Origin: Polynucleobacter sp. AP-Ainpum-60-G11
GTDB taxonomy: Bacteria > Pseudomonadota > Gammaproteobacteria > Burkholderiales > Burkholderiaceae
Assembly: GCF_018688375.1 (NCBI RefSeq)
Contig: NZ_CP061318.1
Span: 1,302,001 to 1,366,000, forward strand
Direction: 5' to 3'
Length of the DNA stretch: 64,000 nt
The notes beneath the pieces were generated by a model. That model was given only the letters and a program-made list of their open reading frames with translations, was not told the origin of the DNA and searched no databases. Position numbers and translations under genes: made by a program. Each line of letters opens with the position of its first letter. Within the stretch, counting starts at the first letter, position 1. Shown here one piece after another: positions 35,789 to 46,558 of the stretch.

Positions 35789-36979
35789 ATGTTGGCGACA
35801 AAGAAGATGGGTATTCCATCTCGTTTAATAGCAAGCCTACTTATGGCTGCACTCATCATTCCTGCGGCAGCTCCTGTGGCATACGCCCAGAGCTCTAGCC
35901 AACAGCAGGCGGCAAAGCTGACTCAAGCACAACTAGAAGCCTTGGTAGCACCGATCGCCCTCTACCCAGATGCGCTCGTTTCTCAAGTGCTCATGGCATC
36001 GACCTATCCTTTAGAGGTGGCTGAAGCCTCCAATTGGATTAAATCCAATGCCAACCTAAAAGGTGATGCTCTGAATAAAGCATTGCAGCAGCAAAATTGG
36101 GATGCCAGCGTTAAATCTTTAGTGTCATTTCCACCGGTGCTCGAAATGATGGGCTCTCAGCTAAGTTGGACCCAGCAATTAGGTAATGCAGTATTGGCTC
36201 AGCAATCTGATGCCATGAATGCTATTCAAGTATTGCGCGCCAAGGCGAAAAAGGCCGGCACATTAGAGTCAAACTCTCAGCAGACAGTGAGCACTCAAGG
36301 CAGTGGTAGCAGTCAGACCATCATCATTGAGCCTGCAAATCCACAGGTTGTCTACGTTCCAAGCTACAACCCTACAGTTGTTTACGGACCTTGGGCATAC
36401 CCAGCATATCCCCCATACGCATACTATCCACCTGGATATGTAGCAGGCACAGCACTACTCTCATTTGGTGTTGGCATGGCTGTTGGTGCCGCACTGTGGG
36501 GTGGCTGTCACTGGGGAGGTGGTTATGGCGGCGGTTCATTAACTGTCAATAACAATAACTTCAACAACTTCAACAAGAACACTAATAACAAGTGGAACGG
36601 TAATCGCAACGGTGGGTCCAGCGACTGGAAGCCAGATCAACAACGCCGCAACGCGAACCTTGGTGGTGGCGCTGGAGATGCGAGCCGAAATGCTGAACGA
36701 GATCAACTACGCCAAAACCTGCAGCGCGGCGATCAGGGTGGCAACCGCTCCGGAGACCGGGCTGGCAATGCAGGTGATGACCGCGCCGGTAATCGCGCGA
36801 GTGCTGACAGAGCAAGTGGCGATCGTAATGTCGGAGATCGGTCCAGTGGTGGCGATCGATTTGGTGGTGGCGGTGGCTTTGGTGATACACGCAATGCTCG
36901 CTTTGATGGCGGCGGTGATCACTTTGGCGGCAGTCATGGTGGCTTTGGAGGCGGTGGTGGTTTCCGCGGTCGCCGTTAA
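35789..36979 (+). CDS. DUF3300 exported protein with Gly/Asp/Arg-rich tail
   Basis: 396 residues from ATG 35789 (AAAGGGG ending 6 nt upstream). Signal peptide ends at about VAYAQ (residue 34). The DUF3300 domain (about 50-225) has the typical LEALVAPIALYPDALVSQVLMAS start and PQVVYVPSYNPTVVYGPW centre. After a hydrophobic, Gly-rich segment comes an Asn-rich stretch, then about 120 residues of RAGN/GDR/GGG low complexity ending GFRGRR. Function unknown. The 190 bp before it contains no gene I can support. Confidence 0.85.
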   Translation: MLATKKMGIPSRLIASLLMAALIIPAAAPVAYAQSSSQQQAAKLTQAQLEALVAPIALYPDALVSQVLMASTYPLEVAEASNWIKSNANLKGDALNKALQQQNWDASVKSLVSFPPVLEMMGSQLSWTQQLGNAVLAQQSDAMNAIQVLRAKAKKAGTLESNSQQTVSTQGSGSSQTIIIEPANPQVVYVPSYNPTVVYGPWAYPAYPPYAYYPPGYVAGTALLSFGVGMAVGAALWGGCHWGGGYGGGSLTVNNNNFNNFNKNTNNKWNGNRNGGSSDWKPDQQRRNANLGGGAGDASRNAERDQLRQNLQRGDQGGNRSGDRAGNAGDDRAGNRASADRASGDRNVGDRSSGGDRFGGGGGFGDTRNARFDGGGDHFGGSHGGFGGGGGFRGRR

Positions 36980-37030
36980 TTGCCCATACCCATTAAATAG
37001 ATATAAACAAATTTGATTAAAGGAATGAAT

Positions 37031-37375
37031 ATGAAGAAATTTTTTATTGCCGCTACCTTAGCCCTCGGAATGGCTACGACCATGCAAGCAGCAAATGCAA
37101 CAACTACGGATGAGCTATTGCAATACTGCAAAGGCGAAGGAAACACCAATATGACTTGCCAAATCTACGGTCAAGCCGTTTATGACACCTATCTTGCAAC
37201 ACGCAATTCTAAAACTGCTCCAAGCAAGATTTGCATTAAGCAACCTGCGCCATCTCGCCTGCAAGTGGTTGATGAATTCATTGCCTGGGTTAATGCAAAT
37301 CCAGCAAGCGGTAAAAAGCCAGCAGCAGAAACTATGTTGAAATTTTTAGAAGGCGTATTTCCCTGCGCAAAGTAA
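37031..37375 (+). CDS. Rap1a/Tai-family periplasmic protein
   Basis: 114 residues from ATG 37031 (AAGGA 7 nt upstream; ATG 37025 is too close to that site). Signal peptide ends NATTTDE. The mature part fits the Rap1a/Tai immunity-protein pattern: LLQYCKGEG with a first Cys, a middle CIKQPAPSRLQVVDEFIAW, and a terminal FLEGVFPC, giving paired cysteines. Rap1a and Tai4 proteins neutralise type VI secretion amidase effectors. No effector gene is nearby, so it would be an orphan immunity gene or a domesticated relative. It follows the DUF3300 gene by 51 nt. Confidence 0.75.
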   Translation: MKKFFIAATLALGMATTMQAANATTTDELLQYCKGEGNTNMTCQIYGQAVYDTYLATRNSKTAPSKICIKQPAPSRLQVVDEFIAWVNANPASGKKPAAETMLKFLEGVFPCAK

Positions 37376-37414
37376 TTGGTTTTCTTAAATTACCCGATCT
37401 TGTGATTGGGTAAT

Positions 37415-37444
37415 AAAAAAGCCACCCTGTGAGGTGGCTTTTTT
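37415..37444. terminator. Strong bidirectional terminator
   Basis: Six A, stem GCCACC / GGTGGC with a 6-nt loop, six T. It separates the Rap1a-like gene from the convergent fdx. Confidence 0.95.
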
Positions 37445-37477
37445 ACTTCTTCAGATTTTAGAAGCAGCTTAAATCAA

Positions 37478-37816
37478 TCAGTGATTTTCTTTTGCATGAT
37501 TAATGGAGTATTTTGGTATCTCAATCACGAGATCTTCACGGGCAACGATAGCCTGGCAAGACAAACGGGACTGAGGGTTTAGACCCCAAGCACGATCTAA
37601 TAAGTCTTCTTCATTCTCATCAGGAGCATTGAGGCTCTGATAACCCTCTTTCACAATCACGTGGCAGGTTGTGCAAGCGCAGACCATATCGCATGCATGT
37701 TCAATCGGAATATTATTTTCTAGTAGTGCCTCGCAAATAGAGGTGCCTGGGGTCACTTCAACTACTGCGCCCTCTGGGCAGTATTCACTATGGGGTAAAA
37801 CAACAATCTGTGTCAT
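37478..37816 (-). CDS. fdx: Isc-type [2Fe-2S] ferredoxin
   Basis: 112 residues, adrenodoxin-like. Cluster cysteines in HACDMVCACTTCH with the last in RLSCQAI. It supplies electrons during Fe-S cluster assembly. Last gene of the iscRSUA-hscBA-fdx operon; no iscX follows, as a convergent terminator comes next. Confidence 0.96.
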   Translation of the reverse strand: MTQIVVLPHSEYCPEGAVVEVTPGTSICEALLENNIPIEHACDMVCACTTCHVIVKEGYQSLNAPDENEEDLLDRAWGLNPQSRLSCQAIVAREDLVIEIPKYSINHAKENH

Positions 37817-37834
37817 CTTGGTAATTTTCTTTTA

Positions 37835-39700
37835 TTAAATTTCTGCCACATTCTTACCAGCCAAAGCCTTCTGAATGCTGGCGTTCATCCGCTTTTGAGC
37901 AAACTCATCGGTAGCCTTAGCTGCATGGTCTACTGCCTTACGAAGAATGTCGCTATCTGTCTCTTCTGTCAGGATCTTTTGCAAAGTAGCCATCTCATGA
38001 TCGACAGCAGCCTGTTCTTGAGGATTTAACAATCCACGGTCAGCATTCAAGGCAGTTTGAACGGCATCCAGTAAACGCTGAGCATTGACCTGCTCTTCAC
38101 GCAAGGATCTCGCCAGTAGATCCACCTTGGCCGAAGCAAATCCATCTTGCAACATACGCGCAATCTCAGCATCCGTTAAACCATAAGAAGGCTTGATATC
38201 AATTGAGGCTTGTACACCAGAGCCCTGCTCCATTGCACTGACTGATAGCAGGCCATCGGCATCGACTTGGAATGTCACCCGAATACGGGCAGCGCCAGCA
38301 GCCATTGGCGGAATACCACGCAACTCAAACTTACCTAGTGAGCGACAATCTTGCGCTAGCTCACGCTCGCCCTGTACTACCTGAATTGCTAAAGCGGTTT
38401 GACCATCTTTAAAGGTCGTGAAATCCTGCGCACGTGCAACCGGAATCGGCGTATTGCGTGGAATAATTTTTTCCACTAAGCCACCCATAGTTTCAATACC
38501 AAGCGAAAGTGGAATGACATCTAATAGGAGCCACTCATCATCTTTACTTTGATTGCCAGCAAGCAAATCCGCTTGCATAGCAGCACCTAAAGCAACCACT
38601 TGATCTGGGTTGAGATTGTTTAAAGGTTTGGTACCGAATAATTCGCCAACGGCACGTTGGACATGGGGCATACGGGTTGCTCCGCCCACCATGACTACGC
38701 CTTTAATCTCATCAGCCTTGAGACCGGCGTCACGCAAAGCTTTCTTTACCGCTGTTAGTGTTTTACTGATGAGGTTCTGAGTAATCTCAAAGAACTGAGC
38801 CTGACTAATGCCCACATTGACCACTGTGCCATCGGCAAGCGTTTCATGAACACGGGCTAATGGGTTGTGACTGAGCTGCTCTTTTGCATGTTTGCAAGAA
38901 AGCAATAGCTTTCGATGATCCTGAATTGATAGTGGGGGCAACTTAGCCTGCTCGATAACCCAGCAATACAGTCGATGATCAAAATCATCGCCGCCTAAAG
39001 CAGAATCACCACCAGTTGAGAGCACCTCAAACACACCTCTACTCATGCGTAGGATGGAGATATCAAATGTGCCACCACCAAGGTCATAGACCGCGTAGAT
39101 ACCCTCTGACGCATTGTCTAGACCGTAAGCAATGGCTGCAGCAGTAGGCTCATTGAGCAAACGTAATACTTCGATGCCAGCAAGTTTGGCAGCATCTTTA
39201 GTTGCTTGGCGTTGAGCGTCATCAAAATAGGCCGGCACAGTAATCACCGCGCCAACGATGTCATCATTTACCGAGTCTTCAGCCAATTGACGCAAACGCG
39301 CCAAAATTTCTGCAGATACTTCAATGGGACTCTTATCGCCAGCTACTGTTCTTAACTTGAGCATGCCCGGCTCATCAACAAAATCGTAAGGCGTGCTCTC
39401 GATGTTTTCTACATCGACAATGCCGCGACCCATAAACCGCTTTACAGAAACAATTGTGTTCTTAGGATCAGAAACAATACTTTCGATTGCCTCAAAGCCA
39501 GCTTGGGTTCTGCCATTGGGCAAGTAACGCACTACTGAGGGGAGTAATTCTCGCCCTTCTGAATCAGGAAGCACTTTAGGTAAAGCATCCCGAACAATCG
39601 CCACCAAGGAATTGGTAGTACCTAGATCAATACCCACTGCAATCCGACGTTGATGCGGAGCAAGGGATTTACCAGGTTCGGAGATTTGTAATAAGGCCAT
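37835..39700 (-). CDS. hscA: HscA, Hsp70-class chaperone for Fe-S transfer
   Basis: 621 residues. Hsp70 ATPase landmarks: [14 protein letters not shown] (about 22-35), [14 protein letters not shown] and [14 protein letters not shown]. Substrate-binding domain from about residue 390. It hydrolyses ATP to release clusters from IscU together with HscB. The N-terminus carries the extra [10 protein letters not shown] tail typical of HscA. No clear ribosome site precedes ATG 39700, which is 19 nt after hscB. Confidence 0.97.
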   Translation of the reverse strand: MALLQISEPGKSLAPHQRRIAVGIDLGTTNSLVAIVRDALPKVLPDSEGRELLPSVVRYLPNGRTQAGFEAIESIVSDPKNTIVSVKRFMGRGIVDVENIESTPYDFVDEPGMLKLRTVAGDKSPIEVSAEILARLRQLAEDSVNDDIVGAVITVPAYFDDAQRQATKDAAKLAGIEVLRLLNEPTAAAIAYGLDNASEGIYAVYDLGGGTFDISILRMSRGVFEVLSTGGDSALGGDDFDHRLYCWVIEQAKLPPLSIQDHRKLLLSCKHAKEQLSHNPLARVHETLADGTVVNVGISQAQFFEITQNLISKTLTAVKKALRDAGLKADEIKGVVMVGGATRMPHVQRAVGELFGTKPLNNLNPDQVVALGAAMQADLLAGNQSKDDEWLLLDVIPLSLGIETMGGLVEKIIPRNTPIPVARAQDFTTFKDGQTALAIQVVQGERELAQDCRSLGKFELRGIPPMAAGAARIRVTFQVDADGLLSVSAMEQGSGVQASIDIKPSYGLTDAEIARMLQDGFASAKVDLLARSLREEQVNAQRLLDAVQTALNADRGLLNPQEQAAVDHEMATLQKILTEETDSDILRKAVDHAAKATDEFAQKRMNASIQKALAGKNVAEI

Positions 39701-39719
39701 GGGGGACTAGAGTGTAAAG

Positions 39720-40253
39720 CTATACCAAGACTGAGATAGCATCATCTAACTCAAGTGCAAACTTATCAATAAACAGCAGGCCTCTCAGCAACTCAGCAGC
39801 GCGCTCATAATTCTTTGCGCCATCAATCGCTTGTGTAATTTCAGCCAAGGTATCGCGCTTAGATTGCTCAACCTCTTCAGCCAAAGCCTCCAGGGCCCCG
39901 AGATCCTCATCTTGATCTTCAAGACTCTCGCGCCATTCCATTTGCTTCATTAAAAAAGCTGCCGGCATTGCAGTGTTCGTCTCTAGACGAGCATCTACTC
40001 CATGGAGCTGGCAAAGATAGAGTCCGCGTTGAATGGGATTCTTCAGAGTTTGAAAAGCAGTGTTAGCTAAGGTAGCCATTTGCATGGCCAGTCGTTGTTC
40101 GGTATCGCTGCCACGAGCATGGCGATCTGGATGCACTTCTTTTTGAATTGCTAGATAAGCCTGATCTAATGCAGACAAATCCAGGTTGAATTTGTGCTCA
40201 AAACCAAAGAAACGAAAGTAATCGTCAGACGCGGAAGGATTCACCACAACCAC
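39720..40253 (-). CDS. hscB: HscB, J-domain co-chaperone
   Basis: 177 residues. N-terminal J domain with the HPD motif ([12 protein letters not shown], about residues 37-48) and a C-terminal IscU-binding three-helix domain ([11 protein letters not shown]). It delivers IscU to HscA. The start is a GTG at 40253 inside the iscA 3' end; downstream GTG codons in the same run are equally possible, differing by a few residues. Confidence 0.95.
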   Translation of the reverse strand: MVVVNPSASDDYFRFFGFEHKFNLDLSALDQAYLAIQKEVHPDRHARGSDTEQRLAMQMATLANTAFQTLKNPIQRGLYLCQLHGVDARLETNTAMPAAFLMKQMEWRESLEDQDEDLGALEALAEEVEQSKRDTLAEITQAIDGAKNYERAAELLRGLLFIDKFALELDDAISVLV

Positions 40254-40548
40254 ACTCGTCTTTTACATTCGGATTTTGGAACTTAAAGCCCTCATTCAAG
40301 CCTTCACGCACAAAATCCAATTCAGTGCCATCTAAGTAGGCCAAGCTCTTAGGATCAACAAAAATAGTAATGCCATTGGATTCAAACTGCGTATCTTCAG
40401 GTGCAGCTTCATCTACGTATTCCAGTTGATAAGCTAAGCCAGAACAACCAGTAGTACGAACACCCAAGCGCAAGCCACAGCCTTTTCCGCGCTTATCTAG
40501 ATTGCGCTGAACATGTTTTGCCGCTTTGTCGGTTAAGGTAATTGCCAT
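40225..40548 (-). CDS. iscA: IscA, A-type Fe-S carrier
   Basis: 107 residues, [13 protein letters not shown] start. The three conserved cysteines are in TTGCSGLAY (about 35) and at the C-terminus DECGCGESF (99, 101). It carries iron or clusters to target apoproteins. Overlaps hscB by about 29 nt. Confidence 0.96.
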   Translation of the reverse strand: MAITLTDKAAKHVQRNLDKRGKGCGLRLGVRTTGCSGLAYQLEYVDEAAPEDTQFESNGITIFVDPKSLAYLDGTELDFVREGLNEGFKFQNPNVKDECGCGESFRV

Positions 40549-40566
40549 GATGAAGCCTCTTTATCT

Positions 40567-40953
40567 TTACTTGGCAGGATGCTTTTCTTTGTAATCGGCC
40601 ACTGCTGCCTTAATGGCATCTTCAGCCAAGATTGAACAGTGAATTTTTACAGGCGGCAAAGCCAACTCTTCTGCAATTAAAGAGTTCTTAATCTCTAAAG
40701 CTTGATCCAAAGTTTTACCTTTAACCCACTCGGTTACTAAAGAGGATGATGCAATAGCAGAGCCACAACCATAGGTCTTGAACTTGGCATCTTCAATTAC
40801 GCCCTGATCATTTACACGGATTTGTAGTTTCATCACGTCGCCGCACGCAGGTGCACCAACCATACCAGTGCCTACCTGGTCATCGCCCTTTTCAAAAGAG
40901 CCCACGTTACGGGGGTTTTCATAATGATCAATTACTTTGTCGCTATATGCCAT
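40567..40953 (-). CDS. iscU: IscU, Fe-S cluster scaffold
   Basis: 128 residues with the three ligand cysteines in GAPACGDVMKLQ, KTYGCGSAIASSS and VKIHCSILAEDA, and the LPPVK HscA-recognition motif just before the last. It is the scaffold on which IscS sulfur and iron form [2Fe-2S] and [4Fe-4S] clusters. Confidence 0.97.
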   Translation of the reverse strand: MAYSDKVIDHYENPRNVGSFEKGDDQVGTGMVGAPACGDVMKLQIRVNDQGVIEDAKFKTYGCGSAIASSSLVTEWVKGKTLDQALEIKNSLIAEELALPPVKIHCSILAEDAIKAAVADYKEKHPAK

Positions 40954-41004
40954 GGTGTTTCCTCGTTATTTCTTTTAACTTACTTTTAATATCGTCAATG
41001 CTGC

Positions 41005-42264
41005 TTAGTGAGCTGCCCACTGGATGGTGCTCAGATCAATACCATCTTTAAACATTTCCCAGAGCGGTGAAAGTTCGCGTAACTTTGCAATCTTCTCTTT
41101 CACCAATTTGATTGTGAAATCCACTTCTTGCTCGGTAGTAAAACGTCCCAAGGTAAAGCGAATTGAGCTATGGGCCAATTCATCATTACGACCTAGTGCA
41201 CGTAAGACATAGGAAGGCTCTAAGGATGCCGAAGTACAAGCAGAACCAGAGGAGATGGCCAAATCTTTTAATGCCATCAACATTGATTCACCTTCAACAT
41301 AGTTAAAGCTGATGTTCAGGTTGTGCGGCACGCGCTGATCCATGTCACCGTTGACATAGACTTCTTCAATATCTTTCAAGCCCGTTAGCAAGCGATCACG
41401 CAATGCACGAATACGCGCGTTCTCTTCAATCATCTCCACACGGGCAATGCGGAAGGCTTCACCCATACCCACGATTTGATGAACCGCTAAGGTACCTGAA
41501 CGCATACCGCGCTCATGACCACCACCATGAATCTGCGCCTCAATACGGATGCGGGGTTTACGACGAACAAACAATGCGCCAATCCCTTTTGGGCCATACG
41601 TTTTATGAGCAGAAAAGCTCATTAAATCGACTTTAGTTTTCTCTAAGTCGATTTCTACTTTGCCAGTAGCCTGCGCTGCATCGACATGCAAAATCACGCC
41701 ACGGGAACGGCACAACTCGCCAATGCGCGGAATATCTTGCACTACACCAATCTCGTTATTCACATACATCACTGAAGCCACAATCGTACCGGGCTTCATA
41801 GCTGCTTCAAGCTGAGCAAAATCAATTAAGCCGTCCGGCAAAACATCTAAGTAAGTAACTTCATAACCTTCGCGCTCGAGCTCACGACAAGTATCTAGAG
41901 TAGCTTTGTGCTCAGTCTTTACGGTAATGATGTGATTGCCGCGGTCTTTGTAAAAGTGCGCAGCACCTTTAATTGCTAAGTTAATACTTTCAGTAGCGCC
42001 ACTAGTAAATACGATCTCTCTTGGATCGGCATGTACTAACTGAGCTACTTCTGAACGCGCCCACTCAACCGCTTCTTCTGCAGCCCAGCCATAGGCATGA
42101 CTACGTGATGCGGCATTACCAAACTGCTCACGCAAATAAGGCAACATCTTGTCCACTACACGTGGATCAATCGGCGTAGTAGCTGAGTAATCCATATACA
42201 CCGGGAAGTGCTTTGGACTAAACATCGGTACTGACTGCTGAGGAATGTCTTGTGGTGCGTTCAT
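41005..42264 (-). CDS. iscS: IscS, cysteine desulfurase
   Basis: 419 residues, about 15 longer at the N-terminus than E. coli IscS (extra [15 protein letters not shown]). PLP lysine in [18 protein letters not shown]-contact region [10 protein letters not shown], and the mobile active-site Cys loop [17 protein letters not shown]. It removes sulfur from cysteine for Fe-S clusters and thiolated tRNA. Confidence 0.97.
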   Translation of the reverse strand: MNAPQDIPQQSVPMFSPKHFPVYMDYSATTPIDPRVVDKMLPYLREQFGNAASRSHAYGWAAEEAVEWARSEVAQLVHADPREIVFTSGATESINLAIKGAAHFYKDRGNHIITVKTEHKATLDTCRELEREGYEVTYLDVLPDGLIDFAQLEAAMKPGTIVASVMYVNNEIGVVQDIPRIGELCRSRGVILHVDAAQATGKVEIDLEKTKVDLMSFSAHKTYGPKGIGALFVRRKPRIRIEAQIHGGGHERGMRSGTLAVHQIVGMGEAFRIARVEMIEENARIRALRDRLLTGLKDIEEVYVNGDMDQRVPHNLNISFNYVEGESMLMALKDLAISSGSACTSASLEPSYVLRALGRNDELAHSSIRFTLGRFTTEQEVDFTIKLVKEKIAKLRELSPLWEMFKDGIDLSTIQWAAH

Positions 42265-42307
42265 TTTTTACTTATCAATTAGTAGGTTAAGAAGTTAATC
42301 TTTTGGA

Positions 42308-42877
42308 TTAACTTTGTTGAGCCAAATTAAAAACAGAATTCACAAGAGGCCGCTTAGGGGCGGCTTCTTTTACTGCTGCAACTGCGGATGCCGGCTTTTC
42401 TGCCTTGACACTTTCAGTCTTCATTTTCTTAGGTCGCAAATCGTGCAATACGATTCCGCGTCCAGATTGCTGTTGCACCAAGTCACGCAATGACACGGAA
42501 CTGAGGTACTCCACCATCTTGGCATTCAGGTTTGACCATAGGTCATGCGTCATACAGCGACCATGGTTTTCTTCATCACTATGGCAATTGCCTTTGCCAC
42601 CACATTGGGTCGCATCTAAAGGCTCATCCACGGCCACAATGATGTCAGCCACGCTAATTTCTTCGGACTTGCGGGCCAGGGTGTAACCACCACCAGGACC
42701 ACGAGTGCTATCAACAATATTGAAACGGCGCAATTTGCCGAACAACTGCTCTAAATAAGACAAGGAAATCTTCTGTCTTTGGCTAATTCCGGCCAAAGTT
42801 ACAGGCCCATGCGTCTCACGCAGGGCTAAATCGATCATTGCGGTTACTGCGAAACGGCCTTTGGTTGTAAGTCTCAT
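42308..42877 (-). CDS. iscR: IscR, Rrf2-family Fe-S-sensing regulator
   Basis: 189 residues. Winged helix at the N-terminus (MRLTTKGRFAVTAMIDLAL), cluster cysteines in CGGKGNCHSDEENHGRC (about 92-108). The C-terminal tail is longer than in E. coli and rich in Lys, Ala and Pro. When carrying [2Fe-2S] it represses its own operon. First gene of the isc operon. Confidence 0.96.
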   Translation of the reverse strand: MRLTTKGRFAVTAMIDLALRETHGPVTLAGISQRQKISLSYLEQLFGKLRRFNIVDSTRGPGGGYTLARKSEEISVADIIVAVDEPLDATQCGGKGNCHSDEENHGRCMTHDLWSNLNAKMVEYLSSVSLRDLVQQQSGRGIVLHDLRPKKMKTESVKAEKPASAVAAVKEAAPKRPLVNSVFNLAQQS

Positions 42878-42927
42878 ATGTCACCTTGGTAATGGATTGT
42901 TATGGACAGCTAACAGTCGGGCGGGTA

Positions 42928-42952
42928 ATACCCGACCATTCCACTCAACTTT
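42928..42952 (-). promoter_or_regulatory. Candidate IscR binding site (type 1-like)
   Basis: On the plus strand ATACCCGAC, a 7-nt centre and CTCAACTTT, an imperfect dyad that resembles the type 1 IscR box (ATA..GAC-N7-GTC..TAT). It lies about 50 bp before the iscR ATG, in the expected autorepression position. Confidence 0.5.
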
Positions 42953-42980
42953 ACCATATACCCCACTAATCTGCTCAGGA

Positions 42981-45134
42981 TTAAACAGCATCCCTAGATC
43001 GCGCCCCAAAGGCCATTTCCTTCACCTTCGTCAGGCGATCGCGGGTGGCTGCAGCCTTTTCAAACTCTAAATTCTTAGCCTCAGAGTTCATTTGCTTCTC
43101 CAAACGCTTGATTTCACCCGCCAGGTCCTTTTCGCTCATATCCTCATAGCGAGCCCGCTCCTGCTCTACCTGCATCTCAGAGCGCTTCTCTTTAACGTCA
43201 TAGACCCCATCAATAATGTCTTTAATACGCTTTTGGACACCTCGAGGCTCAATCCCGTTAGCCTTATTAAAGGCAATTTGTTTGGTTCGGCGACGCTCGG
43301 TCTCTCCCATCGCCCGCTTCATAGAGTCAGTAATGCGATCGGCATACAAAATTGCCTTGCCTTTGACGTTGCGCGCCGCCCTACCAATCGTCTGAATCAG
43401 ACTGCGCTCAGAGCGTAAGAAGCCTTCTTTGTCCGCATCCAAAATCGCCACAAGTGAGACCTCTGGAATATCCAAACCCTCACGCAATAAATTAATCCCC
43501 ACCAATACATCAAAGACACCCAAGCGTAAGTCGCGCAGAATTTCTACACGCTCTACCGTATCAATATCAGAGTGCACATAACGCACTTTTACACCGTTAT
43601 CAGACAAGTAATCGGTCAATTGCTCAGCCATCCGCTTGGTGAGCACTGTCACCAAAACGCGCTCATGCACTTTGACTCGCTCATGAATCTGATTGAGCAA
43701 ATCATCCACTTGAGTGCTTGCTGGCAATACTTCAATTTCTGGATCAACTAAGCCCGTTGGTCTGGCGACTTGCTCCACTACTTGTCCAGTGTGCGTATTT
43801 TCGTAATCCGCAGGAGTTGCAGAAACAAAAACGGTTTGACGCATCTTCGTTTCAAACTCAGTGAACTTGAGTGGTCGGTTATCCATTGCAGACGGTAAGC
43901 GGAAACCAAACTCCACCAAGGTATGTTTGCGAGACTTATCGCCGTTGTACATGGCATTGAGTTGCCCGATGAGTACATGGCTCTCGTCCAAGAACATCAA
44001 GGCATCATTCGGCAGGTAATCCACCAGGGTAGGCGGAGCCTCACCGGGCATTGCGCCAGAGAGATGGCGGGAGTAATTCTCAATGCCCTTGCAAAAACCC
44101 AATTCATTGAGCATCTCTAAATCAAAGCGCGTACGCTGCTCTAAGCGCTGCGCCTCTACTAGCTTGCCGTCTTTTACGAATTCATCTAAGCGAATACGCA
44201 ACTCCGCTTTAATCGTCTCAATCGCTTTGAGTACGGTGTCGCGCGGCGTCACGTAATGTGAGCTTGGATAAACAGTAAAGCGTGGAATCTTCTGACGAAT
44301 TCTTCCAGTGAGTGGATCAAAGAATTGCAAACTCTCAATCACGTCATCAAAGAGCTCAACGCGTACAGCTAATTCATTATGCTCAGCCGGGAAAATATCA
44401 ATTGTGTCGCCACGCACCCTAAAAACACCGCGCTTAAAATCAGTTTCATTGCGGTCGTACTGCATTGCAATTAAACGCATCAAAATATCGCGCTGACTCA
44501 CCTTGTCGCCGGGACGCAAAGTCATCACCATGCTGTGATAGTCGCCTGGATTGCCGATACCGTAAATTGCGGAGACAGTTGCGACGATGATGACGTCACG
44601 TCGCTCCAACAAACTCTTAGTGGCAGACAGTCGCATTTGCTCAATGTGTTCGTTGATCGATGAATCTTTTTCAATAAACAAATCACGCGTGGGGACGTAG
44701 GCCTCTGGCTGGTAGTAGTCGTAGTAACTCACGAAGTACTCCACCGCATTTTTTGGGAAAAACTCCCGAAATTCACTATAGAGCTGAGCAGCCAAGGTCT
44801 TATTTGGGGCAAAAATGATGGCTGGGCGACCTGTTCGCGCAATCACATTGGCCATCGTGAAAGTTTTACCTGAGCCTGTCACTCCCAAAAGCGTCTGAAA
44901 GGTCAATCCATCCTCAATTCCAGCTACCAAAGCATCAATTGCGGCCGGCTGGTCCCCAGCTGGCGGAAATGGCTGATAGAGCTGAAATGGCGAATCTGGG
45001 AAGGAAACGAACTTGGCTGGATCTAGATCGTGACCTACCTCACCCAAAGGATCGGCTACGGGGGTTTTCTTACTGTCAGCGACTTTGGAATTTGAGGAAG
45101 TTTTAGGCAACTTAGGGGGCATCTCAGCTATCAT
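42981..45134 (-). CDS. uvrB: UvrB, excision-nuclease subunit B
   Basis: 717 residues from ATG 45134 (AGGTG 5 nt upstream), in preference to a longer frame from 45173. Helicase motif [15 protein letters not shown], the beta-hairpin region [16 protein letters not shown] box [11 protein letters not shown], motif [11 protein letters not shown], and a C-terminal UVR motif ([24 protein letters not shown]). It loads at DNA lesions and recruits UvrC. A longer-than-usual basic N-terminal extension of about 45 residues precedes the conserved core. Confidence 0.96.
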   Translation of the reverse strand: MIAEMPPKLPKTSSNSKVADSKKTPVADPLGEVGHDLDPAKFVSFPDSPFQLYQPFPPAGDQPAAIDALVAGIEDGLTFQTLLGVTGSGKTFTMANVIARTGRPAIIFAPNKTLAAQLYSEFREFFPKNAVEYFVSYYDYYQPEAYVPTRDLFIEKDSSINEHIEQMRLSATKSLLERRDVIIVATVSAIYGIGNPGDYHSMVMTLRPGDKVSQRDILMRLIAMQYDRNETDFKRGVFRVRGDTIDIFPAEHNELAVRVELFDDVIESLQFFDPLTGRIRQKIPRFTVYPSSHYVTPRDTVLKAIETIKAELRIRLDEFVKDGKLVEAQRLEQRTRFDLEMLNELGFCKGIENYSRHLSGAMPGEAPPTLVDYLPNDALMFLDESHVLIGQLNAMYNGDKSRKHTLVEFGFRLPSAMDNRPLKFTEFETKMRQTVFVSATPADYENTHTGQVVEQVARPTGLVDPEIEVLPASTQVDDLLNQIHERVKVHERVLVTVLTKRMAEQLTDYLSDNGVKVRYVHSDIDTVERVEILRDLRLGVFDVLVGINLLREGLDIPEVSLVAILDADKEGFLRSERSLIQTIGRAARNVKGKAILYADRITDSMKRAMGETERRRTKQIAFNKANGIEPRGVQKRIKDIIDGVYDVKEKRSEMQVEQERARYEDMSEKDLAGEIKRLEKQMNSEAKNLEFEKAAATRDRLTKVKEMAFGARSRDAV

Positions 45135-45316
45135 TTCACCTGTGACTTTTAGTTCACAGTGAATTTTGTACAAACGTTGATTTTGCCGTTTTTATTTGGA
45201 AATAGTTGAATCTAGCTTCAAAAACAGTCATTTAAAGTAAATTTAACTGAATTTAACGTCAATTAACCCTGAAATACCCACTTTAAACACTTTTACCACC
45301 CATTTTTGACCCTCAA

Positions 45317-46516
45317 ATGAACCTTTTTACTTCAGTCCAGCTAGCCCCTAAAGACCCTATTTTTGGCCTTACAGAAGCCTATGTCGCCGATCAACGTGCT
45401 GACAAGGTCAACTTAGGTGTTGGCGTGTATTACACCGACGAAGGCAAGGTGCCACTGTTGAAAGCGGTTATCAAAGCGGAGGAGGCGATCGTTGCAAAGC
45501 ATTCACCACGTAGCTACATTCCAATTGAAGGCCCTAACCCTTATAACAGTGCAGTACAGAACCTATTGTTTGGAGCTGACTCTTCCCTCATTAAAGATGG
45601 TCGCGTTGTAACAGCAGAATGCCTTGGTGGAACTGGTGCGTTGCGCGTTGGTGCAGACTTTATTAAGCGTCTTAATTTGAATGCCCCCTGCGCAATTAGC
45701 AACCCTACCTGGGAAAACCACCGCGGTATTTTTGAATCCGCAGGATTTGAAGTTGTTGAGTACACCTACTTCGACGGTAAAACGCGTGGCGTTGATTTTG
45801 ATGGCATGGTGAAGTCTTTGGAGTCTTTCCCTAAGTTCACCACTGTCTTATTGCATGCTTGCTGTCACAACCCAACCGGTGCTGATATTACCGAAGCGCA
45901 GTGGCGTCAAGTGATTGAGATCTGCAAAGCAAAACAATTGATTCCTTTTTTAGATATGGCTTACCAAGGCTTTGCTGCTGGTATTGAACAAGACGGCATT
46001 GCAGTGCGCTTGTTTGCTGAGTCTGGCATGTCTTTCTTTGTATCGAGTTCATTCTCAAAATCATTCTCACTCTATGGTGAGCGCGTTGGTGCTTTGTCCA
46101 TCGTGACACAAAGCAAAGATGAATCTACTCGCGTGCTATCTCAATTAAAGCGCGTAATTCGCACTAACTATTCCAATCCTCCAACTCATGGCGCTGCGAT
46201 TGCAGCTGCCGTTCTGAATTCACCAGAACTGAGAAAGCTTTGGGAAGATGAATTGGCTGAGATGCGTGATCGTATTAAAGCAATGCGTCAAGGACTGGTA
46301 CAAAAACTCGCTGCGGCTGGCGTAAAGCAAGACTTTGCTTTTATTGAAGCTCAGCGTGGCATGTTCTCTTACTCAGGCTTAAGTGCTGAGCAAGTAGATC
46401 GTTTACAAAAGGAAGATGGCATTTATGCCCTCTCTACCGGCCGTATTTGTGTGGCTGCCCTCAATACTAAAAATATTGATAAGGTAGCTCAAGCAATAGC
46501 CCGCGTATTGGCGTAA
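45317..46516 (+). CDS. tyrB: Aromatic amino acid / aspartate aminotransferase
   Basis: 399 residues of class I aminotransferase subgroup I alpha (AspC/TyrB). N-terminal MNLFTSVQLAPKDPIFGL and the AspC-type NLGVGVYY segment, substrate-binding CCHNPTGADI, PLP Lys in SSFSKSFSLYGERVG. Transfers amino groups between aromatic or acidic amino acids and 2-oxoglutarate. TyrB and AspC cannot be told apart here with certainty. Divergent from uvrB across an AT-rich gap of about 180 bp with no other gene; no clear ribosome site. Confidence 0.88.
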   Translation: MNLFTSVQLAPKDPIFGLTEAYVADQRADKVNLGVGVYYTDEGKVPLLKAVIKAEEAIVAKHSPRSYIPIEGPNPYNSAVQNLLFGADSSLIKDGRVVTAECLGGTGALRVGADFIKRLNLNAPCAISNPTWENHRGIFESAGFEVVEYTYFDGKTRGVDFDGMVKSLESFPKFTTVLLHACCHNPTGADITEAQWRQVIEICKAKQLIPFLDMAYQGFAAGIEQDGIAVRLFAESGMSFFVSSSFSKSFSLYGERVGALSIVTQSKDESTRVLSQLKRVIRTNYSNPPTHGAAIAAAVLNSPELRKLWEDELAEMRDRIKAMRQGLVQKLAAAGVKQDFAFIEAQRGMFSYSGLSAEQVDRLQKEDGIYALSTGRICVAALNTKNIDKVAQAIARVLA

Positions 46517-46558
46517 AAGCCCGTAATAACCGGTTACACTGCATTATCAGGAGGCAAC

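Noticed and set aside
36582..37016. Long frames on both strands across the DUF3300 tail
   Set aside because: They arise from GC-rich Gly/Arg/Asp low-complexity coding sequence; none has a start signal or a recognisable domain.
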